Source: Reichenbachiella sp.
Lineage (GTDB): Bacteria; Bacteroidota; Bacteroidia; Cytophagales; Cyclobacteriaceae
Length of the DNA stretch: 64,000 nucleotides
Assembly: GCF_033344935.1 (NCBI RefSeq)
Contig: NZ_JAWPMM010000001.1
Coordinates: forward strand, 3,644,001 to 3,708,000
Reading direction: 5' to 3'
Shown here: in pieces, positions 7,797 to 16,317 of the stretch
How the letters are laid out: every line of letters begins with the position of its first letter
Numbering within the stretch: the first letter of the stretch is position 1
The notes under the pieces: generated by a model
The model's input: the letters and a program-made list of their open reading frames with translations, nothing else
Database searches by the model: none
Told to the model about the DNA's origin: nothing
Program-made: the position numbers and the translations under genes

Positions 7797-8182
7797 GATT
7801 GTTTGTTTTTGATTTTTGAACTCCAGTAGAGATAGATAACTAGCTGGCATTCCATGGCAATGAGCCAGAAAGAAGCGGCACCAAAAAACTCCTGATAACT
7901 CCCACCATAAGGCATGATAAAATATGGTACAGTGAAGAGCGCATCCATCATAATCAAGGTCATTACAATGATGACTCCTGCTTTTAGTCCATGCATAGGG
8001 CCACTCCATTTGTAGTACACATGTGTCCCTATCCAGACGGTAGGAATCAAGATGATGGCCAATGTGAGATTTGCCTGAAGTTCCAGATCTTCAAGTACCG
8101 GCAGGTAATAAGAGAGCGTAAAAAAGCTCACTCCTACCATCCAAATTAAAACTGCGATAATGATTGCTTTGATAGTTTTCAT
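7793..8182 (-). CDS. DUF5367-type four-helix membrane protein
   Basis: 129 residues, with hydrophobic segments near residues 5-25, 38-55, 68-88 and 100-120. The GPMHGLKAGVIIVMTLIMMD region resembles the DUF5367 family of unknown function. It is the first gene of the cluster 8182-6108 and follows two direct repeats that look like AraC-type binding half-sites (8233-8270). Its stop overlaps the start of the haem-binding gene (ATGA). Only inner-membrane location can be stated with confidence. Confidence 0.65.
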   Translation of the reverse strand: MKTIKAIIIAVLIWMVGVSFFTLSYYLPVLEDLELQANLTLAIILIPTVWIGTHVYYKWSGPMHGLKAGVIIVMTLIMMDALFTVPYFIMPYGGSYQEFFGAASFWLIAMECQLVIYLYWSSKIKNKQS

Positions 8183-8232
8183 TGCTTTGTCTTTTTATTG
8201 ATAAAACAAAGCTGTTGGTTATACTATCGTTT

Positions 8233-8270
8233 GATTTGTTTGAAAAGGAGTACGATTTGTTCGAAAGGGA
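8233..8270 (-). promoter_or_regulatory. Tandem direct repeats, likely AraC-family binding site
   Basis: GATTTGTTTGAAAAGG at 8233-8248 and GATTTGTTCGAAAGGG at 8254-8269 differ at two positions and start 21 bases apart, i.e. two helical turns on the same face. They lie 51-88 bases upstream of the first gene of the 8182-6108 operon and directly after the AraC-family gene at 8271. This is the classical arrangement for an AraC-type activator. Confidence 0.6.
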
Positions 8271-8280
8271 TTATCCCTTT
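8264..8280 (-). terminator. Short hairpin at the end of the AraC-family gene
   Basis: AAAGGGA and TCCCTTT form a perfect 7-bp stem with a TTA loop that contains the AraC gene stop codon. It lacks a T-run on the minus strand, so it may attenuate rather than fully terminate, and it overlaps the second putative AraC half-site. Confidence 0.4.
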
Positions 8281-9128
8281 ATTTCACTTGGACGAAAGCC
8301 GAATTTCTTTGAAAAGGCATTGGAAAAAGAACTGAGGCTGTCATAGCCGACATGCCAGGCAGCCTCCTGAATGGTCATTTGCTTAGATCGGATCAGTTCA
8401 TTGGCTGTAGTGAGTCGCTCATTTTGCAAGTACTTAAAAACGGGCACTCCGAAGAGCTCTTTGAAGTTCTTTTTGAGTTTGAATGTATTGAGACCTATCT
8501 CTTTGGACAACTCTGATAAGCTGGGTGGGTGCTCCAGATTATTGATCAAGATGTCTCTGGCCTGCTCCAATTTTTCTCTTTCTTCTGTAGGAATTGATTC
8601 CTCAGACATCAACGACAGCTGCCCAAAGAAATGAGCCAGCAACGTATGAATCTGACTCCTGAAAAACATCATTTTAGCTTTCCCTTCGTAGCGTGTATGA
8701 AAAATCTGGTCAACGATCGACTGCATCTCAGGAGTCATAAAGAAACTGGGACCTTCCACATAATGGTCATTCGGATGTACCAACTGATTGAGCATTTCTC
8801 CAAAAAGCTCACCCTCCAGATTAGGTAGTTTGTCTATGCTGGCGATGGAAGTAGCTATCACCAGGCATTCGAGCGGCTTGTCGGCTGATACCGTATGAAC
8901 AAACTCAACCTTTTCATCCGCATAAAAAGAAAGCGCCAGTCCTTTGGTGTGGCCAAACTCCTTCGAAGTGTCTCCATATTTCACCGTTAGGTCCACATTC
9001 CCTGAACCATAAAAAGCAACGGCAATAACCGATTCATCGAAGAGACAAGAATCGGTGGTAGGCACCTCCGAATGGCCAGTCTCTACTAGAATGGTAAAGT
9101 CATTGATATCTATGATGTCGCGAGTCAT
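8271..9128 (-). CDS. AraC family transcriptional regulator
   Basis: 285 residues. The N-terminal 170 residues form a cupin-like sensing region; the C-terminal 100 carry two helix-turn-helix motifs, with LSELSKEIGLNTFKLKKNFK and MTIQEAAWHVGYDSLSSFSN, ending in the family signature FSKKFGFRPSEIK. It should activate genes in response to an unknown ligand. The gene lies 88 bases upstream of, and in the same direction as, the DUF5367/haem/DUF1772/NmrA cluster, and the gap contains two direct repeats suited to AraC binding. It is therefore the likely local regulator of that operon. Ligand unknown. Confidence 0.88.
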   Translation of the reverse strand: MTRDIIDINDFTILVETGHSEVPTTDSCLFDESVIAVAFYGSGNVDLTVKYGDTSKEFGHTKGLALSFYADEKVEFVHTVSADKPLECLVIATSIASIDKLPNLEGELFGEMLNQLVHPNDHYVEGPSFFMTPEMQSIVDQIFHTRYEGKAKMMFFRSQIHTLLAHFFGQLSLMSEESIPTEEREKLEQARDILINNLEHPPSLSELSKEIGLNTFKLKKNFKELFGVPVFKYLQNERLTTANELIRSKQMTIQEAAWHVGYDSLSSFSNAFSKKFGFRPSEIKG

Positions 9129-9362
9129 GTTGAATTTTCAGAAATTAGGTATTCTAAGGTAAATAGAAAATTAAAAAAATTTGGCTCTGGTAAATATTGA
9201 TAACAACAAGAAGACAAAAAGTTCTTGACCACAAGTTGCTCTAAGTTTCAAAAGAATCACCTTGACCAACCAGATGATGACGACTTTCATAAGGTTTAGT
9301 GCCAACTCTTGAAACCAAAACCCACATTCTTACGATTAGGAAAGGAGTATAACCAAGAACTT

Positions 9363-9878
9363 ATGATCACACGAACAAAATGGTTTGATAGAAAATTCGA
9401 AACCATCGCAGACTCCTCACTCCTATTAGACATCATCGAAAGACTAGAAGGCACCGGCCTCCGCATTGAGCACAAGCTCCACAACAGCGGCAGCGCCTAC
9501 CTGCAGTCCACTGCAAACAATAAATGGTCTATTAAAAAGCAAATCGGTCATTTGGGTGATTTGGAACCACTTTGGCTAGAACGTATCAAACAGATCAAAG
9601 CAGGTGAACCAGACCTGAAAGCGGCAGACTTGTCTAATCGAAAAACTGAGGAAGCGGCACACGATGAAAAAAAAGTAAAAGAGCTTATTGCAGACTTTGC
9701 AGCACAACGAGAGAGAATGATAGAAGAACTCAGAGCGTGCACAGCTGATCAGCTTCAAAATGAGTCCAAACACCCAAGGCTCAACAAACCGATGAAGCTC
9801 GTGGACCTGGCTTATTTCGTCGCGGAGCACGACGACCATCACCTGGCTACCATCCAGGAAATGCTAAACGCTAAATAA
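9363..9878 (+). CDS. DinB family protein
   Basis: 171 residues from the ATG at 9363. The frame is open back to a TTG at 9309, but the ATG gives the usual DinB length. The four-helix DinB fold is suggested by KKQIGHLGDLE (first His), and by EHDDHHLATI near the C-terminus, which supplies the other metal-binding histidines. Members are metal-dependent thiol-S-transferase-like or unknown enzymes, often stress-associated. The gene stands 20 bases before the DUF2723 gene and could be co-transcribed with it. Function is not assignable beyond the family. Confidence 0.78.
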   Translation: MITRTKWFDRKFETIADSSLLLDIIERLEGTGLRIEHKLHNSGSAYLQSTANNKWSIKKQIGHLGDLEPLWLERIKQIKAGEPDLKAADLSNRKTEEAAHDEKKVKELIADFAAQRERMIEELRACTADQLQNESKHPRLNKPMKLVDLAYFVAEHDDHHLATIQEMLNAK

Positions 9879-9898
9879 AACTCCTAAACCAATCGACA

Positions 9899-12841
9899 AT
9901 GAACTTCACCAAAACCAATAATCTCATCGGCTGGCTACTGTTTTTGGGCAGCACCGCTTTGTACCTTTTCACTTTAGAATCCACGGCCTCCTATTGGGAC
10001 AGCGGAGAGTTCATTGCCGCCAGCTATAAGCTGGAAATTCCCCACCCGCCAGGCGCTCCTTTGTTTTTATTGATTGGTAGAATATGGAGTATGATGGCCT
10101 TGGGTGACGTACAGTCTGTAGCCTTTGCGGTAAATGCACTAAGTGCCATCACGAGTGGTTTGGCGGTGATGTTTTTGTATTGGAGCATCGTGATGATTGC
10201 AGATAAGTTATTGAAGAAAATTTCTGGCGAACTTTCTCCTTGGTTGTTGATAACCAGTGGTGTAGTCGGTGCCTCATCTTTTGCCTTTTCTGATTCTTTC
10301 TGGACCTCAGCCACCGAAACGGAAGTGTATGCCTTTTCCATCTTTTTGACTGCCATTGTCTTTTGGGCTATCCTCAAATGGGAAAGACAAGAAGACCCTG
10401 TGGATCAAAATCGATGGTTGCTATTGATTGCCTACTTGATGGGATTATCGGTAGGCGTGCACTTACTCAACCTCTTGGCCATTCCCGCACTGGGTTTGGT
10501 ATACTATTTCAAAAAGTATCAGAAACATTCCTTTTGGGGCGGGATGGCTGCCCTTAGTCTTTCTTGCTTCATACTAGTGGGCATTTTATACGGCTTGGTC
10601 TCAGGCGCTAATCTGGCCAAGAGTATGGAAATTCTATTTGTCAACAGCTTTGGGTTGCCATTTGGTTCTGGTGCCTTAACCCTTCTGGCTCTGATTATTG
10701 GCGCGTGGGTTTATGCCATTAACTACACCCAAAAGAGAATTTGGGCGAATGCCAATATCTTCATTTTGGCCTTAGGATTTGTCCTGATCGGTTACTCCTC
10801 CTACACACTCGTACTCGTACGCGCAGGCGACAACCCTCCCATCAACCAAAACAATCCTAACAACCTGCTGGGACTGATCTACTACCTCAACATGGAACAA
10901 TACGGTACGCGACCGTTACTCTATGGTAAGCACTTCGATGCCCACCCGATCGACCAGAAACAAGGCAAGGCGTATTACGAAGTCGGAGCAAATCGCTACG
11001 AGGTCAAAGATCACAAAATGGAATATATCTATCAGGATGAAGACCTGATGATATTGCCCCGTATGCATAGCAATATGATGCCACAACATGCCCCGGCTTA
11101 CCGTCAGAAAACAGGATTGAAAAAAGGAGAAAAACCTTCCTTTGCAGATAATATCGGATTTATGTTTTCCCATCAGATCGGTCACATGTATATGCGCTAT
11201 CTGCTATGGAATTTTGCTGGAAGAGCCAATGATATAGAAGGCGCTTCGTGGCTTGGACTTGCCGATTCATTCGAAACATTACCAGATTACATCACCAACG
11301 ACAAAGCCCGCAACAATTACTATATGTTGCCCCTGCTGTTAGGAATAGCTGGATTGTTCCTTCTTTTCAAATCAGACAAAAAACAACTCTATATCACCGG
11401 CATGCTGTTTATAATGACCGGATTGGCCATCGTGGTTTATATCAATGCTCCACCTGTAGAGCCTAGAGAACGAGATTATATTTATGTAGGCTCCTACTAC
11501 GCCTTCTGCATTTGGATTGGACTAGGTGTGATTAGTTTATTTCAGGCTTTCAAATCGATTCCTAGATTGTCTATCCGGCAGTCGATGGTGGCCGCTACCC
11601 TCTTGTCTGTTTTGATACCGGGTATTTTACTATTTGAAAACTATGACGATCACGACAGAAGTAATCGCTACTTAAGCATCGATCAGGCCAAGGCTATGTT
11701 GGCATCTTGCGACGAAAATGCGATTCTATTTACCGGAGGCGACAACGACACCTATCCACTCTGGTATGTCCAGGAAGTGGAAGGTTTCAGAACGGATGTG
11801 CGCGTCATTGTGATGAGCTACGCCAATGCGGGCTGGTATGTCGATCAGCTATACAGAAAGGTGAATGAATCAGAAGCCCTACCACTCACGCTGACCAAGG
11901 AAAATTACAAGTCTGGCGGATTAAATGACTATTTGCCTTTGGTGAAAAATCCAAGAATAAAAGGTGCTATTAGTGCCAAACAATACTTAGGCTTAATTGA
12001 AAAGGAAAGCAAAGCGCTGCAAGCCAGCACCGGTTTTGGTGATTTGAATACAACCCCATCGGACAGTTTTTATATCAACACCAATCTTGCGGAAATTCGG
12101 AATAAGGTGCCCGAAAAATTGCATCATCTCATGACGGATAGGCTGGAAGTCAAACTCAAGGGCAAAGCGCTAGAGAAAAAGGACTTGTTGATTCTCGACT
12201 TGATCGATTCGAATGCCTGGAAACGACCCATCTATTTCAACTTCACTTCATTGAATAGTGTGAATTTCGACCTTCAAAAAAATATCGTTCAGGAAGGCAC
12301 AGCTTATCAGTTGCTTCCTGTCGTTAACCCTAACGATGACAGTCTATTGGTAGATGAAGAGAAAATGTATGACCGAATGGTCACTCATGGACTGTGGAGA
12401 GATTACAAAGAAAAGTCGCCTTATTACAATGATTACTACAGAGGCATGTTGATGAATCAGCGACTTCAATACAATGAATTGGCTCAAGCCTTGTTGGATA
12501 CGGGCCAAGTAGAAAAGGCCAGGTCGACAATCAATTATGCGTTATCGGTTTTCCCTGAACGATTGGCACCCTACGACCTCAGTCATTTGGAAACGACGAA
12601 CATACTTTTGGCTTTGGGAGACTTACCTACAGCCAATCATATTGCAGACACGTTAGCTGGCCAATCTCAAGATAAACTAGATTTTGCTGTGAGGATCCAA
12701 GACCTGGACTCATTGGATACCAGAAGGAGTTTGTACACCTTGAGAGAGTTGGCCATGATGTATCATAGACAAGGATATACTGATCGGAGCAGTGAATTTG
12801 CAAAGCTGTTTGAGAATTATGCCAATCAATTGGAAGGATAA
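9899..12841 (+). CDS. DUF2723 membrane glycosyltransferase-like protein
   Basis: 980 residues. About 12 membrane segments occupy the first 600 residues, followed by a large soluble C-terminal domain with helical, TPR-like repeats near residues 840-960. The N-terminal loop TASYWDSGEFIAASYKLEIP contains the Asp/Glu pair typical of GT-C (PMT-like) glycosyltransferases, and the next loop, HPPGAPLF, is a hallmark of DUF2723. Such proteins are widespread in Bacteroidota and are thought to transfer sugars from a lipid carrier on the periplasmic side. No glycan cluster is adjacent. The next gene is a TetR regulator separated by an operator palindrome. Confidence 0.82.
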   Translation: MNFTKTNNLIGWLLFLGSTALYLFTLESTASYWDSGEFIAASYKLEIPHPPGAPLFLLIGRIWSMMALGDVQSVAFAVNALSAITSGLAVMFLYWSIVMIADKLLKKISGELSPWLLITSGVVGASSFAFSDSFWTSATETEVYAFSIFLTAIVFWAILKWERQEDPVDQNRWLLLIAYLMGLSVGVHLLNLLAIPALGLVYYFKKYQKHSFWGGMAALSLSCFILVGILYGLVSGANLAKSMEILFVNSFGLPFGSGALTLLALIIGAWVYAINYTQKRIWANANIFILALGFVLIGYSSYTLVLVRAGDNPPINQNNPNNLLGLIYYLNMEQYGTRPLLYGKHFDAHPIDQKQGKAYYEVGANRYEVKDHKMEYIYQDEDLMILPRMHSNMMPQHAPAYRQKTGLKKGEKPSFADNIGFMFSHQIGHMYMRYLLWNFAGRANDIEGASWLGLADSFETLPDYITNDKARNNYYMLPLLLGIAGLFLLFKSDKKQLYITGMLFIMTGLAIVVYINAPPVEPRERDYIYVGSYYAFCIWIGLGVISLFQAFKSIPRLSIRQSMVAATLLSVLIPGILLFENYDDHDRSNRYLSIDQAKAMLASCDENAILFTGGDNDTYPLWYVQEVEGFRTDVRVIVMSYANAGWYVDQLYRKVNESEALPLTLTKENYKSGGLNDYLPLVKNPRIKGAISAKQYLGLIEKESKALQASTGFGDLNTTPSDSFYINTNLAEIRNKVPEKLHHLMTDRLEVKLKGKALEKKDLLILDLIDSNAWKRPIYFNFTSLNSVNFDLQKNIVQEGTAYQLLPVVNPNDDSLLVDEEKMYDRMVTHGLWRDYKEKSPYYNDYYRGMLMNQRLQYNELAQALLDTGQVEKARSTINYALSVFPERLAPYDLSHLETTNILLALGDLPTANHIADTLAGQSQDKLDFAVRIQDLDSLDTRRSLYTLRELAMMYHRQGYTDRSSEFAKLFENYANQLEG

Positions 12842-12847
12842 TTTTTT

Positions 12848-12863
12848 TATACCGATCGGTATA
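12848..12863. promoter_or_regulatory. TetR-type operator upstream of the TetR gene
   Basis: TATACCGATCGGTATA is a perfect 16-bp palindrome 32 bases before the TetR start codon. A near-identical palindrome, TATACCAATTGGTATA, lies at 13511-13526 before the adjacent hydrolase gene, and both are followed by the same TTTTAAAA stretch. The pair differs only in the central four bases, which keep their symmetry. This points to autoregulation. Confidence 0.75.
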
Positions 12864-12895
12864 TTTTAAAATAAATTGTTTAATATTGCCTTGTT

Positions 12896-13492
12896 ATGTT
12901 GACGAAAGCCGAAAAAACAAAGCAATTTATCCTGGAGAAGATCAGCCCTTACTTCAATAAACACGGCTATACCGGTACGAGCATGGCCGACATTACCAAG
13001 ATTACAGGATTAACGAAAGGCGCCATTTATGGTAATTTCAAAGACAAAGAAGAACTCGCCCTAGAAGCGTTCAACTATAATATAAGAATTGGAGTTGGCC
13101 GGATTGGTGACCATATGAATCCTAACTCAGATGGAATTACCAGACTACTAGAGATCATAGACTTTTTCAAAGTCTACTATACTTCACAGCGATTACACGG
13201 GGGTTGTCCCATGCAAAATGTGGGTGTAGACTCCATCCATCATAACAATACTTTACACAAAAGAGTCGTCTCAGTAATCAATAAACTTATTCGTCAGTTA
13301 GCTGATATTATTGATTTGGCTAAGGAAGAAGGAACGGTAAAATCAACCATTGATTCTATGAAGTACGCGAATAAAATATATGCACAAATCCAGGGTGGCA
13401 TTTTTGTTTCTAATATGCTTGACAACTATGATCATCTAACCGAAATCATGAAGCATGTCGAATACATGATTGATAACGAAATGAGAGTATAA
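12896..13492 (+). CDS. TetR/AcrR family transcriptional repressor
   Basis: 198 residues. The N-terminal helix-turn-helix is clear: GYTGTSMADITKITGLTKGAIYGNFKDKEEL (about residues 24-54; written here as its landmarks TSMADI, TKGAIYGNF and KDKEEL). The C-terminal ligand domain contains GGCPMQNVG, typical of the YxaF/LmrA-like group. It probably represses itself and the neighbouring alpha/beta hydrolase, because matching palindromes precede both genes. Ligand not deducible; hydrophobic or acyl compounds would fit a hydrolase target. Confidence 0.88.
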   Translation: MLTKAEKTKQFILEKISPYFNKHGYTGTSMADITKITGLTKGAIYGNFKDKEELALEAFNYNIRIGVGRIGDHMNPNSDGITRLLEIIDFFKVYYTSQRLHGGCPMQNVGVDSIHHNNTLHKRVVSVINKLIRQLADIIDLAKEEGTVKSTIDSMKYANKIYAQIQGGIFVSNMLDNYDHLTEIMKHVEYMIDNEMRV

Positions 13493-13510
13493 AAAAATTT
13501 TAAACTATAA

Positions 13511-13526
13511 TATACCAATTGGTATA
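13511..13526. promoter_or_regulatory. TetR-type operator upstream of the alpha/beta hydrolase gene
   Basis: TATACCAATTGGTATA is a perfect 16-bp palindrome between the TetR stop and the hydrolase start, 18 bases before the ATG. It shares the outer ATACC/GGTAT arms and the following TTTTAAAA with the site at 12848. Occupancy here would block transcription of the hydrolase. Confidence 0.75.
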
Positions 13527-13544
13527 TTTTAAAAACAGAAAACC

Positions 13545-14417
13545 ATGATAAAACTTATCCAAACCTATTTTAAGATTGCCTCTGCTGTCGCACCGACTTT
13601 AGCCGGCAATCACGCTTTCGAATTGTTTCAAAGACCTTTGAATAAGAAAATTCGGAAGAAAGAAATGTCCTTTTTCAAAGTGGCTAAACTGTTTAAAATC
13701 AAGCATTATCTGGAAGACATCCACTGCTATGAACTGGGTAACCCGGCCGGCAAACTAGTACTACTCGTTCATGGCTGGGAGTCCAACGCGGCTAGCATGT
13801 CGGCCATAGGCTTAAAGCTGGCTGAAGCCGGACATCATGTGATTCTCTTTAATTTACCGGCCCATGGCTTTTCCAAGCTCAAAAAAGCCAATATTAAAAT
13901 GTGTAAAGAGGTGCTCCTTGAAGTCATTAACCACCTCAATCCGAAGCAGCCCTTCTCCATTGTTTCTCATTCCTTTGGGTCGGCAGTAACAGCCTATGCC
14001 CTATCCAAAACTACTCACCAGGTGGATCAATTGATATTTTTGACCAGCCCAAATAAGATTACACAGATTTTCGAAGACTACGCCAACTTCATTGGCCTGA
14101 ATCAAAAAGCCTTGAAGCAATTGTGTCAGCGAGCTGAGAATATTCTTCACGAACCACTGGAAGGCATACGAACAGATTTGCTCCATAAGAAAATCAGGTA
14201 CAATCGCCTGCTTCTCATACATGACTCGCAAGACAAGGTCATACCCAAAGCCAACTCTATTTCCATCTACAATCAATGGCCTAATTCTGAATTGGAGTTG
14301 CTCGAAAATACCGGACACTATAAAATGCTCTGGAATGAAGAAGTAATTGAAAGCGTGATGAAACAATTTTCCTCCTCGGAAACTGAAGAAAAAAGTCTAT
14401 ATGCCGTAGCCTTTTAA
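13545..14417 (+). CDS. Alpha/beta hydrolase
   Basis: 290 residues. The core motifs are LLVHGWESN (oxyanion region, residues 74-81), the nucleophile elbow SHSFG with Ser143, an acid at HDSQD (Asp230 most likely) and His258 in ENTGHYKML. The elbow reads S-x-S-x-G rather than G-x-S-x-G; Ser at the first position is tolerated in some families. No signal peptide is seen, so it is probably cytoplasmic, acting on an ester or thioester. A TetR-type operator lies immediately upstream and the TetR gene is adjacent, so it is likely induced by its substrate or product. Substrate unknown. Confidence 0.82.
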   Translation: MIKLIQTYFKIASAVAPTLAGNHAFELFQRPLNKKIRKKEMSFFKVAKLFKIKHYLEDIHCYELGNPAGKLVLLVHGWESNAASMSAIGLKLAEAGHHVILFNLPAHGFSKLKKANIKMCKEVLLEVINHLNPKQPFSIVSHSFGSAVTAYALSKTTHQVDQLIFLTSPNKITQIFEDYANFIGLNQKALKQLCQRAENILHEPLEGIRTDLLHKKIRYNRLLLIHDSQDKVIPKANSISIYNQWPNSELELLENTGHYKMLWNEEVIESVMKQFSSSETEEKSLYAVAF

Positions 14418-14429
14418 GTCCATCTTATT

Positions 14430-14463
14430 CCCTCTGAGCCTAGTAAGAAATTGTCTCAGAGGG
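14430..14463 (+). terminator. Hairpin after the hydrolase gene
   Basis: CCCTCTGAG (14430-14438) pairs perfectly with CTCAGAGGG (14455-14463) across a 16-base loop, 12 bases after the hydrolase stop. There is no strong T-run behind it, so termination efficiency is uncertain. Confidence 0.5.
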
Positions 14464-14571
14464 ATCTACTTATTTCTGAGTATTTTCCAAATGCTTTAAT
14501 GCAAAACTTAAAATCCATTTTGCATCCCAATGGCTAGTTAATATCTTGTGGTTAAAATAATCTCACGAACT

Positions 14572-16275
14572 ATGTTTTCAGCCAAGAAATCAATCATCTA
14601 CTTATTTTTTTCACTATTATTTGTTACGAATACCTCATTTGCCCAGCAGCAAGAATTCAATCAATTGTTTAGCCAGTTGGAACAAGCCATAGGGACTGTA
14701 GAGACCAGTAAATACAAATATGAGCCTGAGCTACTTTTTGAACATACTAGTGTAATCAAATACAGTTATACCAAAACAAGTACAAAGGGCACAGCTAATT
14801 CATATGCTTATGAGTTGAATATCGCAGATATTGATCCTTATACAGTTCGAGAAAGTACAGAACGAGATTTGATTGTTGTGAACATAAAAATTAAGAACAG
14901 TCAAGATTTGATTAAAACCTTTCAAGATCAGGAGGTGAAGTCCTATACTGAGGAATTGCAGATAGTAGCTTCTGATATTAACAATGCCAGAAAAATTCGA
15001 GAAATCATTGAGAAGGCGATTCCTATTGCGGAAAAGATCATGCTCAATAAATTGAGTCTAAACAATTACAATGAAATGCTGGACTGGCTGGCCAATAATG
15101 TAAAGGATGCGACTTACTCAGATGAAACCTATGCGCAGTCTTTGCAACCAGACCCACAATATGCTGGAAAGGTTAACCTGAGTATTGTAGAAACAGGAAG
15201 GTCTTCTAAACAAGCAGACTATTCGTTCAACTTGGCTGACATCAACATCAACACGGTTCGTTTCGATATCAGCGGGTCAGAATTTGGATTAGAATTTGAA
15301 ACCAAAAGAAAACACAAGCTGATCAAGTATGCTGAAGATGGCGAATCGAAACCGTTTATTGATGACATCGTGATCAAAACAAATAATGTAGAAGAAGCCC
15401 GAGATCTTCAAACCGTGCTGACTCTTATCATCCCCGAAGCTGAAAAACAAGTAGAAGCCAGTTTTCCAAAATTCAACAATAAAGAAGAGGCCTTGGCTGC
15501 TGTGAGCTCAGGGACTAAAGTACTCACCTATGGAGACAACACTTTTGAGCAAACTTTCAACGCGGATTGTTTGGCCGAATATGTAATTACAGAAATTTCA
15601 GAAAGCAAGTCTGAAAAAAAACAGCACAATTTCAACTGGATAGACATCAATGACAAAGTCATAGATTACGACATCAGTGGATCTAAAATGTACATTGAAC
15701 TCATCACCAACAAAAAGCAGAAGTTGATGAAGGTGATTGAAAATGGAGAAGTAGATCCATACGATGAATCCTTTAAGCTTTATTGCGAAGATGCTGAAAA
15801 TGCGAGGCAACTTCAGTATGCCATAAAAAAATCCATCGAGTTGTGTAGAAAAAGCTACCGCCCAGCTGTGCCTAGCACGAGTCTAAAAGCTAAAATAGAT
15901 TGGCTGACCGGTGCAGTAAAAGAAGTACGTGAAGGAGATGACACTTATAGTCAGTCTCTATCTTTGGTTGAGGAAGGAGATCTAAAAAAGTTTAAGTTTA
16001 CCAAAATCGAGATCGATGAAAAAGGAAGTTCAGAGCATATTTACGAGGTGAATTTTGCTGACTTGAATGAACGAAACATTGATTTCGATATTTCTGGCAG
16101 ATCCATCTCAGTGGTAGTAGAAACAAATTTTAAGGAGAAGATTATCAAATTCTACAAAGACGGTGAAATTCAAAACTATGAAGATGAATTCACCATTCAT
16201 GCCAACAACGTGGAAGAGTCAAGAAATTTGATCAGAGGTCTGGTTGATATTGTAACGATGTCGAAGAAAAAATGA
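14572..16275 (+). CDS. Secreted protein with four tandem repeats, unknown function
   Basis: 567 residues from the ATG at 14572; a GTG at 14548 is possible but adds eight residues before the signal peptide. The N-terminus (KKSIIYLFFSLLFVTNTSFAQ) is a Sec signal ending in SFA-Q. The mature part is built of four repeats of roughly 130-140 residues. Each has a YSDETYAQSL/YGDNTFEQTF-like opening, a DIxxxxxDISGS centre, a KxxKYxEDGE-like turn and a closing helix NVEEARDLxxxL. A single beta-sheet-plus-helix domain per repeat is likely. No known family is recognised; binding or envelope roles are possible. It appears monocistronic. Confidence 0.68.
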   Translation: MFSAKKSIIYLFFSLLFVTNTSFAQQQEFNQLFSQLEQAIGTVETSKYKYEPELLFEHTSVIKYSYTKTSTKGTANSYAYELNIADIDPYTVRESTERDLIVVNIKIKNSQDLIKTFQDQEVKSYTEELQIVASDINNARKIREIIEKAIPIAEKIMLNKLSLNNYNEMLDWLANNVKDATYSDETYAQSLQPDPQYAGKVNLSIVETGRSSKQADYSFNLADININTVRFDISGSEFGLEFETKRKHKLIKYAEDGESKPFIDDIVIKTNNVEEARDLQTVLTLIIPEAEKQVEASFPKFNNKEEALAAVSSGTKVLTYGDNTFEQTFNADCLAEYVITEISESKSEKKQHNFNWIDINDKVIDYDISGSKMYIELITNKKQKLMKVIENGEVDPYDESFKLYCEDAENARQLQYAIKKSIELCRKSYRPAVPSTSLKAKIDWLTGAVKEVREGDDTYSQSLSLVEEGDLKKFKFTKIEIDEKGSSEHIYEVNFADLNERNIDFDISGRSISVVVETNFKEKIIKFYKDGEIQNYEDEFTIHANNVEESRNLIRGLVDIVTMSKKK

Positions 16276-16283
16276 TAAGATTG

Positions 16284-16317
16284 CACAGAAGGTTTAACAC
16301 GATTTGAACCTTCCGTG
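16284..16317. terminator. Hairpin between convergent genes
   Basis: CACAGAAGGTT (16284-16294) and AACCTTCCGTG (16307-16317) pair with one mismatch around a 12-base loop. The structure fills the gap between the stop of the repeat protein (16275) and the stop of the convergent gene (16318). No long T-run follows on either strand, so it is a candidate bidirectional terminator only. Confidence 0.5.

Noticed and set aside
7797-8009. N-terminal extension of the small haem-binding protein.
   Set aside because: It overlaps the DUF5367 gene in another frame, has no signal peptide and is cysteine/tryptophan-rich noise; the ATG at 7796 gives a normal secreted protein.
10024-10377. 117-codon minus-strand open frame opposite DUF2723.
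   Set aside because: It lies wholly within a strongly supported membrane protein gene and its translation matches nothing.
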